In this document: piece by piece, positions 35,024 to 44,820 of the stretch
How positions within the stretch are numbered: position 1 is the first letter of the stretch
Layout of the letters: each line of letters opens with the position of its first letter
Assembly (NCBI RefSeq): GCF_029911635.1
Contig: NZ_JARYTI010000007.1
Location: 62,001-126,000, forward strand
Origin: Sphingomonas sp. AR_OL41
Lineage (GTDB): Bacteria; Pseudomonadota; Alphaproteobacteria; Sphingomonadales; Sphingomonadaceae
Reading direction: 5' to 3'
Length of the DNA: 64,000 bases
The notes under the pieces: model-generated
Database searches by the model: none
Seen by the model: only the letters and a program-made list of their open reading frames with translations
Told to the model about the DNA's origin: nothing
Position numbers and translations under genes: made by a program

Positions 35024-35499
35024 TGATCCTCCCGCTCCTCCTCCTCGCCGCGCAGATCACCCCGGTCCAGCCGATCGTGAAGGGCACCGCTTTGCCCCCG
35101 CCCGGCAGCGAGGAAGCCGGCGTGATGGTGCCGGTCAACGGGCTGCTCGCGGGCATTGCCGCGCGCGATGGCCAGGCGATGGCGAAATATCTGCGCCCCG
35201 ACGGCAACGCCACGGTCGCGACCGAGAAGCCCGACGGCACGCGCACCGTCACGCATATCAGCGCCGCCGACCTCCTCGCCCGCTTCACGCCGGGGCCGGA
35301 AAAATATGACGAGCGCCTGACCGACCCGGCGATCGAGATCAACGGCGACATTGCAATGGTGTGGTCGCCCTACACCTTCGCGATCGACGGCAAGGTGCAT
35401 CATTGCGGCGTCGACCATTTCTCGCTCGTTCGCGAAGCCGGCAGCTGGAAAATCGCCAATCTGAGCTGGTCATCGCGCACCACCGGCTGCGCCGGCTGA
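35020..35499 (+). CDS. NTF2-like (SnoaL/lumazine-binding-like) exported protein
   Basis: A 159-residue protein whose N-terminal MMILPLLLLAAQ is a probable signal peptide. The rest has the cone-shaped NTF2-like pattern: a helix with LAGIAARDGQAMAKYL, then strands ending in IAMVWSPYTFAIDGK, HHCGVDHFSLVREAGSWKIANLSW. GSWKI followed by W is the usual last strand. ATG at 35020 overlaps the DUF559 stop and follows GAAAGGA. Such proteins bind small ligands or act as simple enzymes, but no specific role is evident. It probably joined or was carried by the same transcript as mccB-mccA. Confidence 0.7.
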   Translation: MMILPLLLLAAQITPVQPIVKGTALPPPGSEEAGVMVPVNGLLAGIAARDGQAMAKYLRPDGNATVATEKPDGTRTVTHISAADLLARFTPGPEKYDERLTDPAIEINGDIAMVWSPYTFAIDGKVHHCGVDHFSLVREAGSWKIANLSWSSRTTGCAG

Positions 35500-36035
35500 T
35501 GCGTCCGGCGCTCGTCCTGCTCGCGCTTGTGCTTGCGCAGGCCGCGCACGCGGCGCCGGATCGCTACAAGCCGATGCCGTCGATATCATACGAGCGCTAC
35601 GAGAGGCTGATCAACCGGTTGATTGCGCACCCGCCGAGGCTGAGCAAGGCCCGGTTACCGGAGGGGTTCAAGATCGGCCGGTGTCTACTTGTGGTCGATG
35701 GGCGAACCCTGATCTCGGGCCCGTGCAGCTATTCCATCGCTACGCACGCGAACATACCAATGCCGCCCGGCGACTTCGAGTTTCACGGCCCGCACCAGGT
35801 CTATGCCGGCATCGATTATCCAGAGCCCGAAATCTATGCGGAGCACATCTCGACCGACTATTTCGTACAGGTCGATCATGCGCTGCTGGACGACGGGTCG
35901 ACCGGCACCGGCTGGGAAGCGCACTGGAACGAGGACAGGCACGCGACGCACGCCCAATCCGAACTCGGCCCCGTGACGCGCAAGGGCGCCTGTTACAGCA
36001 ATGCGAGGACCAGGATTTGTCTGTGGAAAAAATGA
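35499..36035 (+). CDS. unknown exported protein in the leucine operon
   Basis: A 178-residue protein with a clear signal peptide (MRPALVLLALVLAQAAHAAP, cleavage after AHA). The mature part has no family I recognise. It includes two pairs of cysteines (CLLVV...GPC and GACYSNARTRIC) that could form disulfides in the periplasm, and a Tyr/His-rich middle (EFHGPHQVYAGIDYPEPEIYAEHI, in part YAGIDYPEPEIY). It overlaps both neighbours by 1-4 bp, so it is co-translated with the NTF2-like gene and mccA. It has no obvious place in leucine breakdown. Confidence 0.65.
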   Translation: MRPALVLLALVLAQAAHAAPDRYKPMPSISYERYERLINRLIAHPPRLSKARLPEGFKIGRCLLVVDGRTLISGPCSYSIATHANIPMPPGDFEFHGPHQVYAGIDYPEPEIYAEHISTDYFVQVDHALLDDGSTGTGWEAHWNEDRHATHAQSELGPVTRKGACYSNARTRICLWKK

Positions 36036-37969
36036 TCCAGTCCGTGCTTATCGCCAATCGCGGCGAGATCGCCTGCCGCATCATCCGCACCGCGCGGAAG
36101 ATGGGGATTCGGACCGTCGCGGTCTATTCGGATGCCGATGCGAAGGCGCTGCACGTCCGCCAGGCCGACGATGCGGTGCATATCGGCCCCTCGCCGGCGC
36201 GCGAGAGCTATCTCGTCGGCGAGAAGATCATTGCGGCGGCGAATGCGACCGGCGCCGAGGCGATCCATCCCGGCTATGGCTTCCTGTCGGAGAATGCCGA
36301 TTTCGCGCAGAGCGTGATCGATGCCGGGCTGATCTGGGTCGGCCCGCGACCCGACAGCATCCGCGCCATGGGGCTGAAGGACGCCGCCAAGGAGCGCATG
36401 ATCGCCGCCGGCGTGCCAGTGACGCCGGGCTATCTCGGCGCCAACCAGGACCCGGCGCACCTCCAGGCCGAGGCGGACAAGATCGGTTATCCGGTGCTGA
36501 TCAAGGCGGTCGCCGGCGGCGGCGGCAAGGGCATGCGGCGCGTCGATGCGGCGGCGGATTTCGCCGACGCGCTGCTGTCGTGCCAGCGCGAGGCGGCCGC
36601 GTCGTTCGGCGACGAGCGCGTGCTGATCGAGAAATACATCCTGAGCCCGCGCCATATCGAGGTGCAGGTGTTCGGCGACAGCCATGGCAATGTCGTCCAC
36701 CTGTTCGAGCGCGATTGCAGCCTGCAGCGCCGCCACCAGAAGGTGATCGAGGAAGCCCCTGCCCCCGGCATGGACGAGGTAACCCGAGAGGCGATTTGCA
36801 ACGCCGCAGTGCGCGCGGCCAAGGCGGTCGATTATGTCGGCGCCGGCACGATCGAGTTCATCGCCGATGCGAGCGAGGGCCTGCGCGCCGACCGCATCTG
36901 GTTTATGGAGATGAACACCCGGCTGCAGGTCGAGCATCCGGTGACCGAGGAGATTACCGGCCAGGATCTGGTCGAGTGGCAGCTGCGCGTGGCGAGTGGG
37001 GAGGTGCTGCCGAAGCGGCAGGATGAGCTCGCGATCGATGGTTGGGCGATCGAGGCACGGCTTTATGCGGAGGATCCGTCGAAGGGGTTTCTGCCCTCGA
37101 TCGGCCGACTCGACTTTTTCGATATTGGCGAGAGCCACATTGTCCGCATCGAAACCGGCGTCGGGCTCGGCAGCGAGATTTCACCCTATTATGATCCGAT
37201 GATCGCCAAGATCGTCACTAAAGGTCGCACACGCGACCGCGCCGTTTATCAACTGGCTGCGGCTTGCCGGAATTCGATCATCGCACCGGTCAAGACCAAC
37301 GCGGCCTTCCTCGCGCGGGCGCTTTCCCATCCGGATTTTGCCGCCGCCAATATTGATACCGGCTTCATCGCCAAGCACGAGGCGGAACTTGTCCCTGACG
37401 GCAAGCCGTCACACGATGTCATCGATTCCGCCGCGATGGCGGTGCTGCACGCCGAGATGGGCGATGCGGAGTCGGTGCAGCTGTGGCGTTACGAAAGCCG
37501 CCGCGCGCCTCAGCCCTATGTCGGGTCGGTGTGGCGCTCGCTGGCCGGGTTTCGGCTGGCAGCCGAGGACCACATGCGGATCGCGCTCAGCCGCGATGGA
37601 GAGACCTTCGTCGTCGACCGTCCGATCGACAAGCCGGCGATGCTGTCGACGATCATCAAGGACGACCAGATCCTCGTGGCGGACATGGGCGAGAGCTTCC
37701 TTTTCACGCGCGCGCGTCCGTCGGGCGCCACCGCCGGCACCGCCGCCGACGGCGCAATCCTCTCCCCCATGCCGGGCCGCATCATCGCCGTCGCGGTCGC
37801 GGCCGGCGATGTCGTCACCAAGGGCCAGAAACTCGTCACGCTCGAGGCGATGAAGATGGAGCATTCGCTGACCGCGCCCTTCGACGGCACCATCGCCGAA
37901 CTCGATGCCGAGACCGGCGCGCAGGTCAGCGAGGGCAAGATGCTGGTGCGCGTGGAGAAGGCGGCCTGA
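36032..37969 (+). CDS. mccA: methylcrotonyl-CoA carboxylase biotin-carrying (alpha) subunit
   Basis: A 645-residue biotin carboxylase. The N-terminal half has the ATP-grasp domain: VLIANRGEIACRIIRTAR, GGGGKGMRR, RDCSLQRRHQKVIEEAPAP (in part RDCSLQRRHQK) and FMEMNTRLQVEHPVTE. A linker domain follows, then the biotinyl domain with the carrier lysine in LEAMKMEHS near the C-terminus. It carboxylates its own biotin, which MccB uses. ATG at 36032 overlaps the preceding stop. The downstream acetyltransferase frame begins inside the stop codon. Confidence 0.95.
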   Translation: MIQSVLIANRGEIACRIIRTARKMGIRTVAVYSDADAKALHVRQADDAVHIGPSPARESYLVGEKIIAAANATGAEAIHPGYGFLSENADFAQSVIDAGLIWVGPRPDSIRAMGLKDAAKERMIAAGVPVTPGYLGANQDPAHLQAEADKIGYPVLIKAVAGGGGKGMRRVDAAADFADALLSCQREAAASFGDERVLIEKYILSPRHIEVQVFGDSHGNVVHLFERDCSLQRRHQKVIEEAPAPGMDEVTREAICNAAVRAAKAVDYVGAGTIEFIADASEGLRADRIWFMEMNTRLQVEHPVTEEITGQDLVEWQLRVASGEVLPKRQDELAIDGWAIEARLYAEDPSKGFLPSIGRLDFFDIGESHIVRIETGVGLGSEISPYYDPMIAKIVTKGRTRDRAVYQLAAACRNSIIAPVKTNAAFLARALSHPDFAAANIDTGFIAKHEAELVPDGKPSHDVIDSAAMAVLHAEMGDAESVQLWRYESRRAPQPYVGSVWRSLAGFRLAAEDHMRIALSRDGETFVVDRPIDKPAMLSTIIKDDQILVADMGESFLFTRARPSGATAGTAADGAILSPMPGRIIAVAVAAGDVVTKGQKLVTLEAMKMEHSLTAPFDGTIAELDAETGAQVSEGKMLVRVEKAA

Positions 37970-38457
37970 GCGCGCTCGCCATCCGCGAGGCCATACGCGA
38001 CGACCTACCGGCGATCGTCGCGCTGCTCGCCGACGATGTGAACGGCGCGAAGCGCGAGGATGCCAGCCTGCCGCTCGCCCCCGGCTATAGCGCCGCGTTC
38101 GACGCGATCCAGGCCGACCCCAACCAGATGCTCATCGTCGCCGAGCGTGACGGTCGCGTCATCGGCACGCTGCAACTCTCCTTCCTGCCGGGCCTGTCGC
38201 ATCGCGGCGCGTGGCGCGGGCAGATCGAGGCGGTGCGCATCGCCAGCGACCTGCGCGGCCAGGGGCTGGGCGCGGAGCTGATCGCCTGGGCGGTGGAGCA
38301 ATGTCGCGCGCGGGGGTGCCGGATGGCGCAGCTGACCTCGAAGAGCGATCGGGTGGATGCGCATCGCTTCTATGAGCGGCTCGGCTGGGACAAAAGTCAC
38401 GCCGGGTTCAAACTCTCCCTCTCCCCCTTGGGGGAGAGGGTCGGGGAGAGGGGGTAG
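37966..38457 (+). CDS. GNAT-family N-acetyltransferase with repeat-encoded tail
   Basis: A protein of about 163 residues with the GNAT pattern: REAIRDDLPAIVALLADD at the start, LSFLPGLSHRGAWRGQIEAVRI and the acetyl-CoA loop RGQGLGAELI, then CRMAQLTSKSDRVDAHRFYERLGW. No ATG, GTG or TTG stands in frame near the domain start; the only nearby in-frame candidate is CTG at 37966, overlapping the mccA stop. The last 13 or so residues (LSPLGERVGERG) are encoded by repeat element C, which has extended the natural end after GFKLS. The substrate is unknown. Confidence 0.75.
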   Translation: MSALAIREAIRDDLPAIVALLADDVNGAKREDASLPLAPGYSAAFDAIQADPNQMLIVAERDGRVIGTLQLSFLPGLSHRGAWRGQIEAVRIASDLRGQGLGAELIAWAVEQCRARGCRMAQLTSKSDRVDAHRFYERLGWDKSHAGFKLSLSPLGERVGERG

Positions 38458-38524
38458 CGCCAAACGCAACGTCCGCGTGACTGCCCCTCTCCCCTACCCT
38501 CTCCCCGCAAGCGGGGAGAGGGAG
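38415..38524. repeat. repeat element C: paired GAGAGGG hairpins in inverted orientation
   Basis: The left arm (38415-38452) and right arm (38484-38524) are reverse complements apart from the hairpin loop and a few bases. Each arm has a hairpin (CTCTCCCC with GGGGAGAG) followed by a GG-GGGGAGAGGGG tail. The left arm lies within the end of the acetyltransferase gene; the right one just before the sufA stop on the other strand. It may separate the convergent transcripts. Confidence 0.85.
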
Positions 38525-38531
38525 AAATAGT

Positions 38532-38897
38532 TCAGACCGTGAAGCTCTCGCCGCAACCGCAGGCGCCCTTGGCGTTGGGGTTGTTGAACACGAAGCCGGC
38601 GGCGAAATCGTCCTCGACCCAGTTCATCGTCGAACCGACCAGATAGAGGATCGACCCGCCATCGACGAACAGCGTGCCGCCAGGCGTGTCGATGCGCTCG
38701 TCGAACGGCTTGGCCTCGCTGACATAGTCGACCGAATAGGCCAGCCCCGAACAGCCGCGCTTGGGCGTCGACAGCTTGACGCCGACCGCGCCCTCGGGCG
38801 CGCGCGCCATGAGGTCGGCAATGCGCGCCTCGGCCGAAGGCGTGAGGATCAGCGCGGCGGGGCGCGGGCGGCGGGTCGTGGTCGTGGTCGTGGTCAT
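38532..38897 (-). CDS. sufA: SufA/IscA-type Fe-S carrier protein
   Basis: A 121-residue A-type carrier. A Thr-rich N-terminus (MTTTTTTTRRP) precedes ILTPSAEARIADL and the three ligand cysteines: one in RGCSGLAYSVDY and two in CGCGESF near the C-terminus. ATG at 38897 has AAGGAACGG upstream; longer in-frame reading runs into repeat element D and is rejected. It is the last gene of the leftward suf operon and passes assembled clusters to apo-proteins. Confidence 0.93.
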   Translation of the reverse strand: MTTTTTTTRRPRPAALILTPSAEARIADLMARAPEGAVGVKLSTPKRGCSGLAYSVDYVSEAKPFDERIDTPGGTLFVDGGSILYLVGSTMNWVEDDFAAGFVFNNPNAKGACGCGESFTV

Positions 38898-38911
38898 TTC
38901 CGTTCCTTCCT

Positions 38912-39021
38912 CCCCTCCCGCCTGCGGGAGGGGACCGAGGGGTGGGCGCCCGGTTACTACAAGCGATGCGCTCGTGGAGAGCGGGAGCCCACCCCCAACC
39001 CCCTCCCGTAAACGGGAGGGG
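38912..39021. repeat. repeat element D: paired GGGAGGGG hairpins in inverted orientation
   Basis: The left arm 38912-38951 and right arm 38982-39021 are imperfect reverse complements. Each has a hairpin CCCTCCCG/CGGGAGGG-type with a four-base loop, followed by GAGGGGTGGGC-like or GGGGGTGGGC-like tail. It fills the space between the DUF59 gene and sufA, so it is transcribed in the suf mRNA and may lower or protect sufA expression. Confidence 0.8.
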
Positions 39022-39031
39022 GCAAAATTGC

Positions 39032-39532
39032 TTACAGCATCCCCAGTTCGAGCCGCGCCTCGTCGGTCATCTTGGCCGGGTCCCAGGGCGGATCCCATAC
39101 CAGGTTGACGTCGGCGGTGGCGATGCCGGGCACGGTGCTGACGCGCAGCTCGACCTCACCCGGCATCGATTCGGCCACCGGGCAATGCGGCGTGGTCAGC
39201 GTCATGGTGACGGTGGCATGGCCCTCGTCGGTGACGTCGACGCCGTAGATCAGCCCGAGATCGTAAATGTTGACCGGGATTTCCGGGTCGTAAATGTCCT
39301 TCAGCGCCTCGACCACGCCCTCGTACAGCGCGCCGCCCGGGCCGCTCGCCGATTCGACCACCGGCTTCTGCGCGAGGAAACCTTCGAGATAGTCCCGCTT
39401 GCGTTCGAAGCTTTCGGTCACGCTCGCCGATTTTTCGGCATGAGCGTCAACAAGGGCGGCCTCGACGCGCGCCTTGGGCGGCGCCTCGACCGACGTGACT
39501 TCCTCGACTTCAATCTTGCGTTCTTCGTTCAT
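39032..39532 (-). CDS. sufT: DUF59/MIP18-family SUF-associated protein
   Basis: A 166-residue protein. The first 60 residues are charged and low-complexity; the rest is the DUF59 domain with VVEALKDIYDPEIPVNIYDLGLIY, TMTLTTPHCP (conserved Cys) and NLVWDPPWDPAKMTDEARLELGM. Such proteins accompany SUF systems and take part in Fe-S cluster maturation. ATG at 39532 starts 9 bp after the sufS stop. SUF operons in alphaproteobacteria often have this gene between sufS and sufA. Confidence 0.88.
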   Translation of the reverse strand: MNEERKIEVEEVTSVEAPPKARVEAALVDAHAEKSASVTESFERKRDYLEGFLAQKPVVESASGPGGALYEGVVEALKDIYDPEIPVNIYDLGLIYGVDVTDEGHATVTMTLTTPHCPVAESMPGEVELRVSTVPGIATADVNLVWDPPWDPAKMTDEARLELGML

Positions 39533-39540
39533 GCCGAACC

Positions 39541-40869
39541 CTACCCGAAAATCCGTGTGACGCGTTCGATGCCCGCGACCAGCGCGTCGATGTCGGCCGC
39601 CTCGTTGTACACCCCGAAACTCGCCCGCGCCGTCGCCGGCACGCCGAGCACGTCCATCAGCGGCTGCGCGCAATGATGCCCGGCGCGGATCGCCACGCCC
39701 GCCTCGTCCAGGATGGTGCCGATGTCGTGCGGATGCACCCCTTCGATCGCGAAGCTGACGATCCCGGCTGATTCCGCCGGCCCGAACAAGGTGACCGAAT
39801 TGATCCGCCCGAGCGCCTCGCGCGCCTGGGCGACCAGCGCGTTCTCGTGCGCATGGATGCGTTCCAGCCCCAGCCCCTCGACATAGTCGATCGCCGCGGC
39901 CAGCCCGAGCGCGCCGACGATATGCGGCGTGCCGGCCTCGAACCGCGCCGGCGGCGGGGCGTAGGTCGTTTTGGCGAAGGTCACGCGGTCGATCATCGCG
40001 CCGCCGCCCTGCCAGGGCGGCATTGCGTCGAGCAGCTCCGCTTTGCCCCACAGCACACCGATGCCGGTCGGGCCGTAAAGCTTGTGGCCGGAGAAGACGT
40101 AGAAATCGCAGCCGATCTCGGCGACATCGACCGGCAGCCGCGCCACGGCCTGGCAGCCATCGAGCAGGATCTTCGCGCCGACACCATGCGCAATCTGCGT
40201 CGCGCGCTTGGCGTCGAGCATCGAGCCGAGCACGTTCGAGACATGCGCAAGCGCGACGAGCTTGTGCGCCGGGGTGATCATCGCCGCCATCGCGTCGAGA
40301 TCGATGCGCTGGTCGGTCGTCAGCGGCACGACGTCGATGACCGCACCGACGCGTTCGGCGACCAGCTGCCACGGCACGATGTTGCTGTGATGCTCGAGCG
40401 TCGAGAGCAGGATGCGGTCGCCGGCCTTGAGTTGCGTGCCAGCCCAGCATTGCGCGACGAGGTTGATCGCCTCGGTCGCGCCGCGCACGAAGACGATCTC
40501 TCGGCTGTCGGCGCCGATGAACTTGGCGGTCTTCGCGCGCGCCGCTTCGAACGCCAGCGTCATGTCGGCCGAGCGCTGATACACGCCGCGATGCACCGTG
40601 GCATAGGACGTGTCATAACCGCGCGTGATCGCGTCGATCACGACCTGCGGCTTCTGCGCGGTCGCAGCGGTGTCGAGATACGACCAGCCGGCGGGGATGG
40701 CGGGGAAGTCGGCGCGGACGTCGAGCAGCGCGCTATTGCTCCCCTCCCGCTTGCGGGAGGGGCTGGGGGAGGGCTCGCGCTCACCTGCGACGATGGTGCC
40801 GGTAGAGGTTGCGTGCCCTCCCCCGACCCCTCCCGCAAGCGGGAGGGGAGAAGAAAGATCGCCACTCAC
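39541..40869 (-). CDS. sufS: cysteine desulfurase with repeat-derived N-terminal extension
   Basis: A 442-residue group II cysteine desulfurase. The conserved protein starts at about residue 48 (LLDVRADFPAI), with WSYLDTAATAQKP, the PLP lysine K263 in FSGHKLYGPTG, and the sulfur-accepting C400 in RAGHHCAQPLMD. It takes sulfur from cysteine for cluster assembly on SufBCD. The GTG at 40869 overlaps the sufD stop. Residues 7-44 (SPLPLAGGVGGG and PSPSPSRKREG) come from repeat element E. No ATG, GTG or TTG is seen between the repeat and the conserved domain, so the extension is probably translated. Confidence 0.95.
   Translation of the reverse strand: MSGDLSSPLPLAGGVGGGHATSTGTIVAGEREPSPSPSRKREGSNSALLDVRADFPAIPAGWSYLDTAATAQKPQVVIDAITRGYDTSYATVHRGVYQRSADMTLAFEAARAKTAKFIGADSREIVFVRGATEAINLVAQCWAGTQLKAGDRILLSTLEHHSNIVPWQLVAERVGAVIDVVPLTTDQRIDLDAMAAMITPAHKLVALAHVSNVLGSMLDAKRATQIAHGVGAKILLDGCQAVARLPVDVAEIGCDFYVFSGHKLYGPTGIGVLWGKAELLDAMPPWQGGGAMIDRVTFAKTTYAPPPARFEAGTPHIVGALGLAAAIDYVEGLGLERIHAHENALVAQAREALGRINSVTLFGPAESAGIVSFAIEGVHPHDIGTILDEAGVAIRAGHHCAQPLMDVLGVPATARASFGVYNEAADIDALVAGIERVTRIFG
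40739..40850. repeat. repeat element E: 36-bp inverted repeat within the sufS coding start
   Basis: Arms 40739-40774 and 40815-40850 are reverse complements except for a two-base swap (CT against TC). Each contains CTCCCGCTTGCGGGAG, a 6-bp stem, and a GGGGGAGGGC tail. Its length keeps the sufS frame open and gives a Pro/Gly/Ser/Arg-rich peptide. Confidence 0.9.
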
Positions 40870-41618
40870 AACAACCGCTCCAGCGCGGCCTGCGCCGCTG
40901 CCTCGACTCGCTCGCGCTCGACCTGATCCTCGATCCCGTCGAACACCGAACCGATAAAGGCGCGCAGCAACAGCGCCTTGGCCTCCGCCGGCGGCAACCC
41001 CCGGCTCGCCAAATAGAACAAAGCCTGCGCGTCAAGCTCACCGACCGTCGCGCCGTGCGCGCATTTCACGTCGTCGGCGAATATCTCGAGTTCGGGCTTG
41101 GCGTTGGCGGTGGCGGTGCGCGTCAGCAGCATCGCCTTGACCGACTGGCCGGCGTCGGTCTTCTGCGCATCGCGCGCCACTGCGACCTTGCCGAGATAGG
41201 AGCCGGTCGCCATGCCGCCGAGCACCGAGCGCACGACCTGGTTGCTGGTCGCATTGGGTTGGATATGGTTGAGCGTGGTGACGATCTCCAGCGTCTGCTC
41301 GCCGCCGCCGAGAATCGCGCCGCCAAGCTCGAAATGCGATCCTTCATGGCAAGTCACGTCAATCGCCACGCGGCCATATTTGCCGCCGATGTTGAGCACA
41401 TGGAATGTCGCGGTCGCGCCGGCGTGGAGTACGACGCGGAAATCACGGATCGCAACGGCATCGAGCGCGGCATCCTGGACAATAACGCGCGTCAGCGACT
41501 CGCCCGCGGCAACCTCGATCAGCTCGGCCGCCGGCACCGGCCACACCGAGGCGACCGCCGCCAGATCGGCATAACGCCACGCCTCGTCGCGCCGCGTGGG
41601 AAGGGCAAGCGCCGTCAC
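40866..41618 (-). CDS. sufD: SufD, Fe-S cluster scaffold subunit
   Basis: A 250-residue protein, short for the family (usually about 400), with a compact N-terminus that starts TALALPTRRDEAWRYADL. The C-terminal half carries the family's TLNHIQPNATSNQVVRSVLGG-like strands (in part NHIQPNATSNQ), EIFADDVKCAHGATVGELD with the conserved Cys, and FYLASRGLP-EAKALLLRAF. It forms the SufBC2D scaffold. The GTG at 41618 is the only start next to the conserved beginning. It is separated from sufC by 184 bp containing repeats R2 and R3. Confidence 0.93.
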   Translation of the reverse strand: MTALALPTRRDEAWRYADLAAVASVWPVPAAELIEVAAGESLTRVIVQDAALDAVAIRDFRVVLHAGATATFHVLNIGGKYGRVAIDVTCHEGSHFELGGAILGGGEQTLEIVTTLNHIQPNATSNQVVRSVLGGMATGSYLGKVAVARDAQKTDAGQSVKAMLLTRTATANAKPELEIFADDVKCAHGATVGELDAQALFYLASRGLPPAEAKALLLRAFIGSVFDGIEDQVERERVEAAAQAALERLL

Positions 41619-41629
41619 AGCCGCATACC

Positions 41630-41695
41630 CTCCGCGCCTCCGCGCCTCCGCGCGAACAAATTATCTTTCTCACGCGGAGACGCGGAGACGCGGAG
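41630..41695. repeat. palindromic array of 8-mers, copy R2
   Basis: Three CTCCGCGC-type units face three GCGGAGAC-type units across an AT-rich loop (AACAAATTATCTTTCT). It is almost the exact reverse of copy R1 between cysD and cysN/C, with differences confined mostly to the loop. It can form a hairpin of about 24 bp in the suf mRNA. Confidence 0.88.
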
Positions 41696-41707
41696 ACGTG
41701 AAGTGCG

Positions 41708-41770
41708 CTTCGCGCCTTCGCGACTTCGCGTGAATCCATTTTTCTCACGCGAAGCCGCGAAGGCGCGAAG
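41708..41770. repeat. palindromic array of 8-mers, copy R3 (TTCGCG variant)
   Basis: The same plan as R1 and R2 but the unit is CTTCGCGC instead of CTCCGCGC: three units, the loop AATCCATTTTTCT, and three inverted GCGAAG units. It lies 12 bp from R2, so sufC and sufD are separated by two strong hairpins in a row. Confidence 0.85.
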
Positions 41771-41802
41771 GAAAAGCGATGCGCCTGCGGCGCGAAGATC
41801 GA

Positions 41803-42529
<727 letters not shown>

Positions 42530-42546
<17 letters not shown>

Positions 42547-42894
42547 TGGGGACTTTTCCGGCTTTCTCATAGGCAGCGATGTCAGCGCGGATCTTCACCG
42601 CCATCACCTGATCACTGTGGTGCAAAAGATCTTCCGCTTCGGCGTTCGCTCGCGTCGCGTCCATGCCCATATTTTTGAAGTGCTCGGCGATCGCAGCGGC
42701 AGCGACCTGGCGTCGGGGCAGGCAGGTCTTGAAAGCTCCCTCGACCGCGTAATCGACCGAGTGCCAAAGGCCGTTTAACGCCGCGGTCCTTCCAAGACAT
42801 TCTGCATAGCTGCGCGCCGCCTCCAAACCCGGGACTGGCGGAGCGCTGACATCAGCAGCCTGAAGCACCAACGGCAATATTACGGCCAGCGCAA

Positions 42895-42898
<4 letters not shown>
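42530..42898 (-). CDS. small exported protein of unknown function between sufB and sufC
   Basis: A 122-residue protein with a short hydrophobic N-terminus ([21 protein letters not shown]) resembling a signal peptide. The mature part is alpha-helical and has two cysteines (AECLGRT and KTCLPRR) that could form a disulfide, and a conserved-looking C-terminal helix with [24 protein letters not shown] (in part [13 protein letters not shown]). It overlaps sufB by 4 bp and sufC by 17 bp, so it must be translated in the operon. A periplasm-facing protein inside the cytosolic SUF pathway is unusual. No family is recognised. Confidence 0.75.
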
Positions 42899-44357
<1,459 letters not shown>

Positions 44358-44358
<1 letters not shown>

Positions 44359-44813
44359 TATGCCGGCACTCCCAAACTGACGTCGCTCTTCGCCGCGACT
44401 GCGGCGCCCGGAAGGCGGGAAAGGGTAGCGAGCGAAACCCCGGCCAGCGCCCCGCGCACCGCGCCGTTAACGGCGTTCCAGTGCGGCTTGACGCGGCAAT
44501 TGCCCTCGACCACGCAATCATGGCTGCCGGCATCGACACAGGCCGTCAGCGCGATCGGCCCCTCGATCGCCTCGACGATATCGGCGAGGCTGATCGTCGC
44601 CGGCGGCCGCGCGAGGCGAAAACCACCGCCGGTGCCGCGCGAGCTTTCGATCAGCCCGGCGGTCGATAGCTTGCTGACCAGCTTCTGCACCGTCGGCAAC
44701 GGCAGCCCCGTCTCTTCCGCCAGCAACGTGGCGTTGAGCCGCGTCGCACCGCAGACGCGGGCGGCGGCGGACATCATCACCACGGCATAGTCGGCAAGAC
44801 TGGAAAGACGCAT
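44358..44813 (-). CDS. Rrf2-family Fe-S-responsive regulator of the suf operon
   Basis: A 151-residue Rrf2 regulator. The helix-turn-helix covers residues 25-60 ([20 protein letters not shown], then [10 protein letters not shown]). Three cysteines, C92, C100 and C106, are spaced as in IscR-type cluster ligands. It is the first gene of the operon and the last codon overlaps the sufB start, the arrangement of the SUF regulator in alphaproteobacteria. It should sense cluster supply and repress or activate its own operon through the inverted repeat just upstream. Confidence 0.92.
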
Positions 44814-44820
44814 CGACCCT

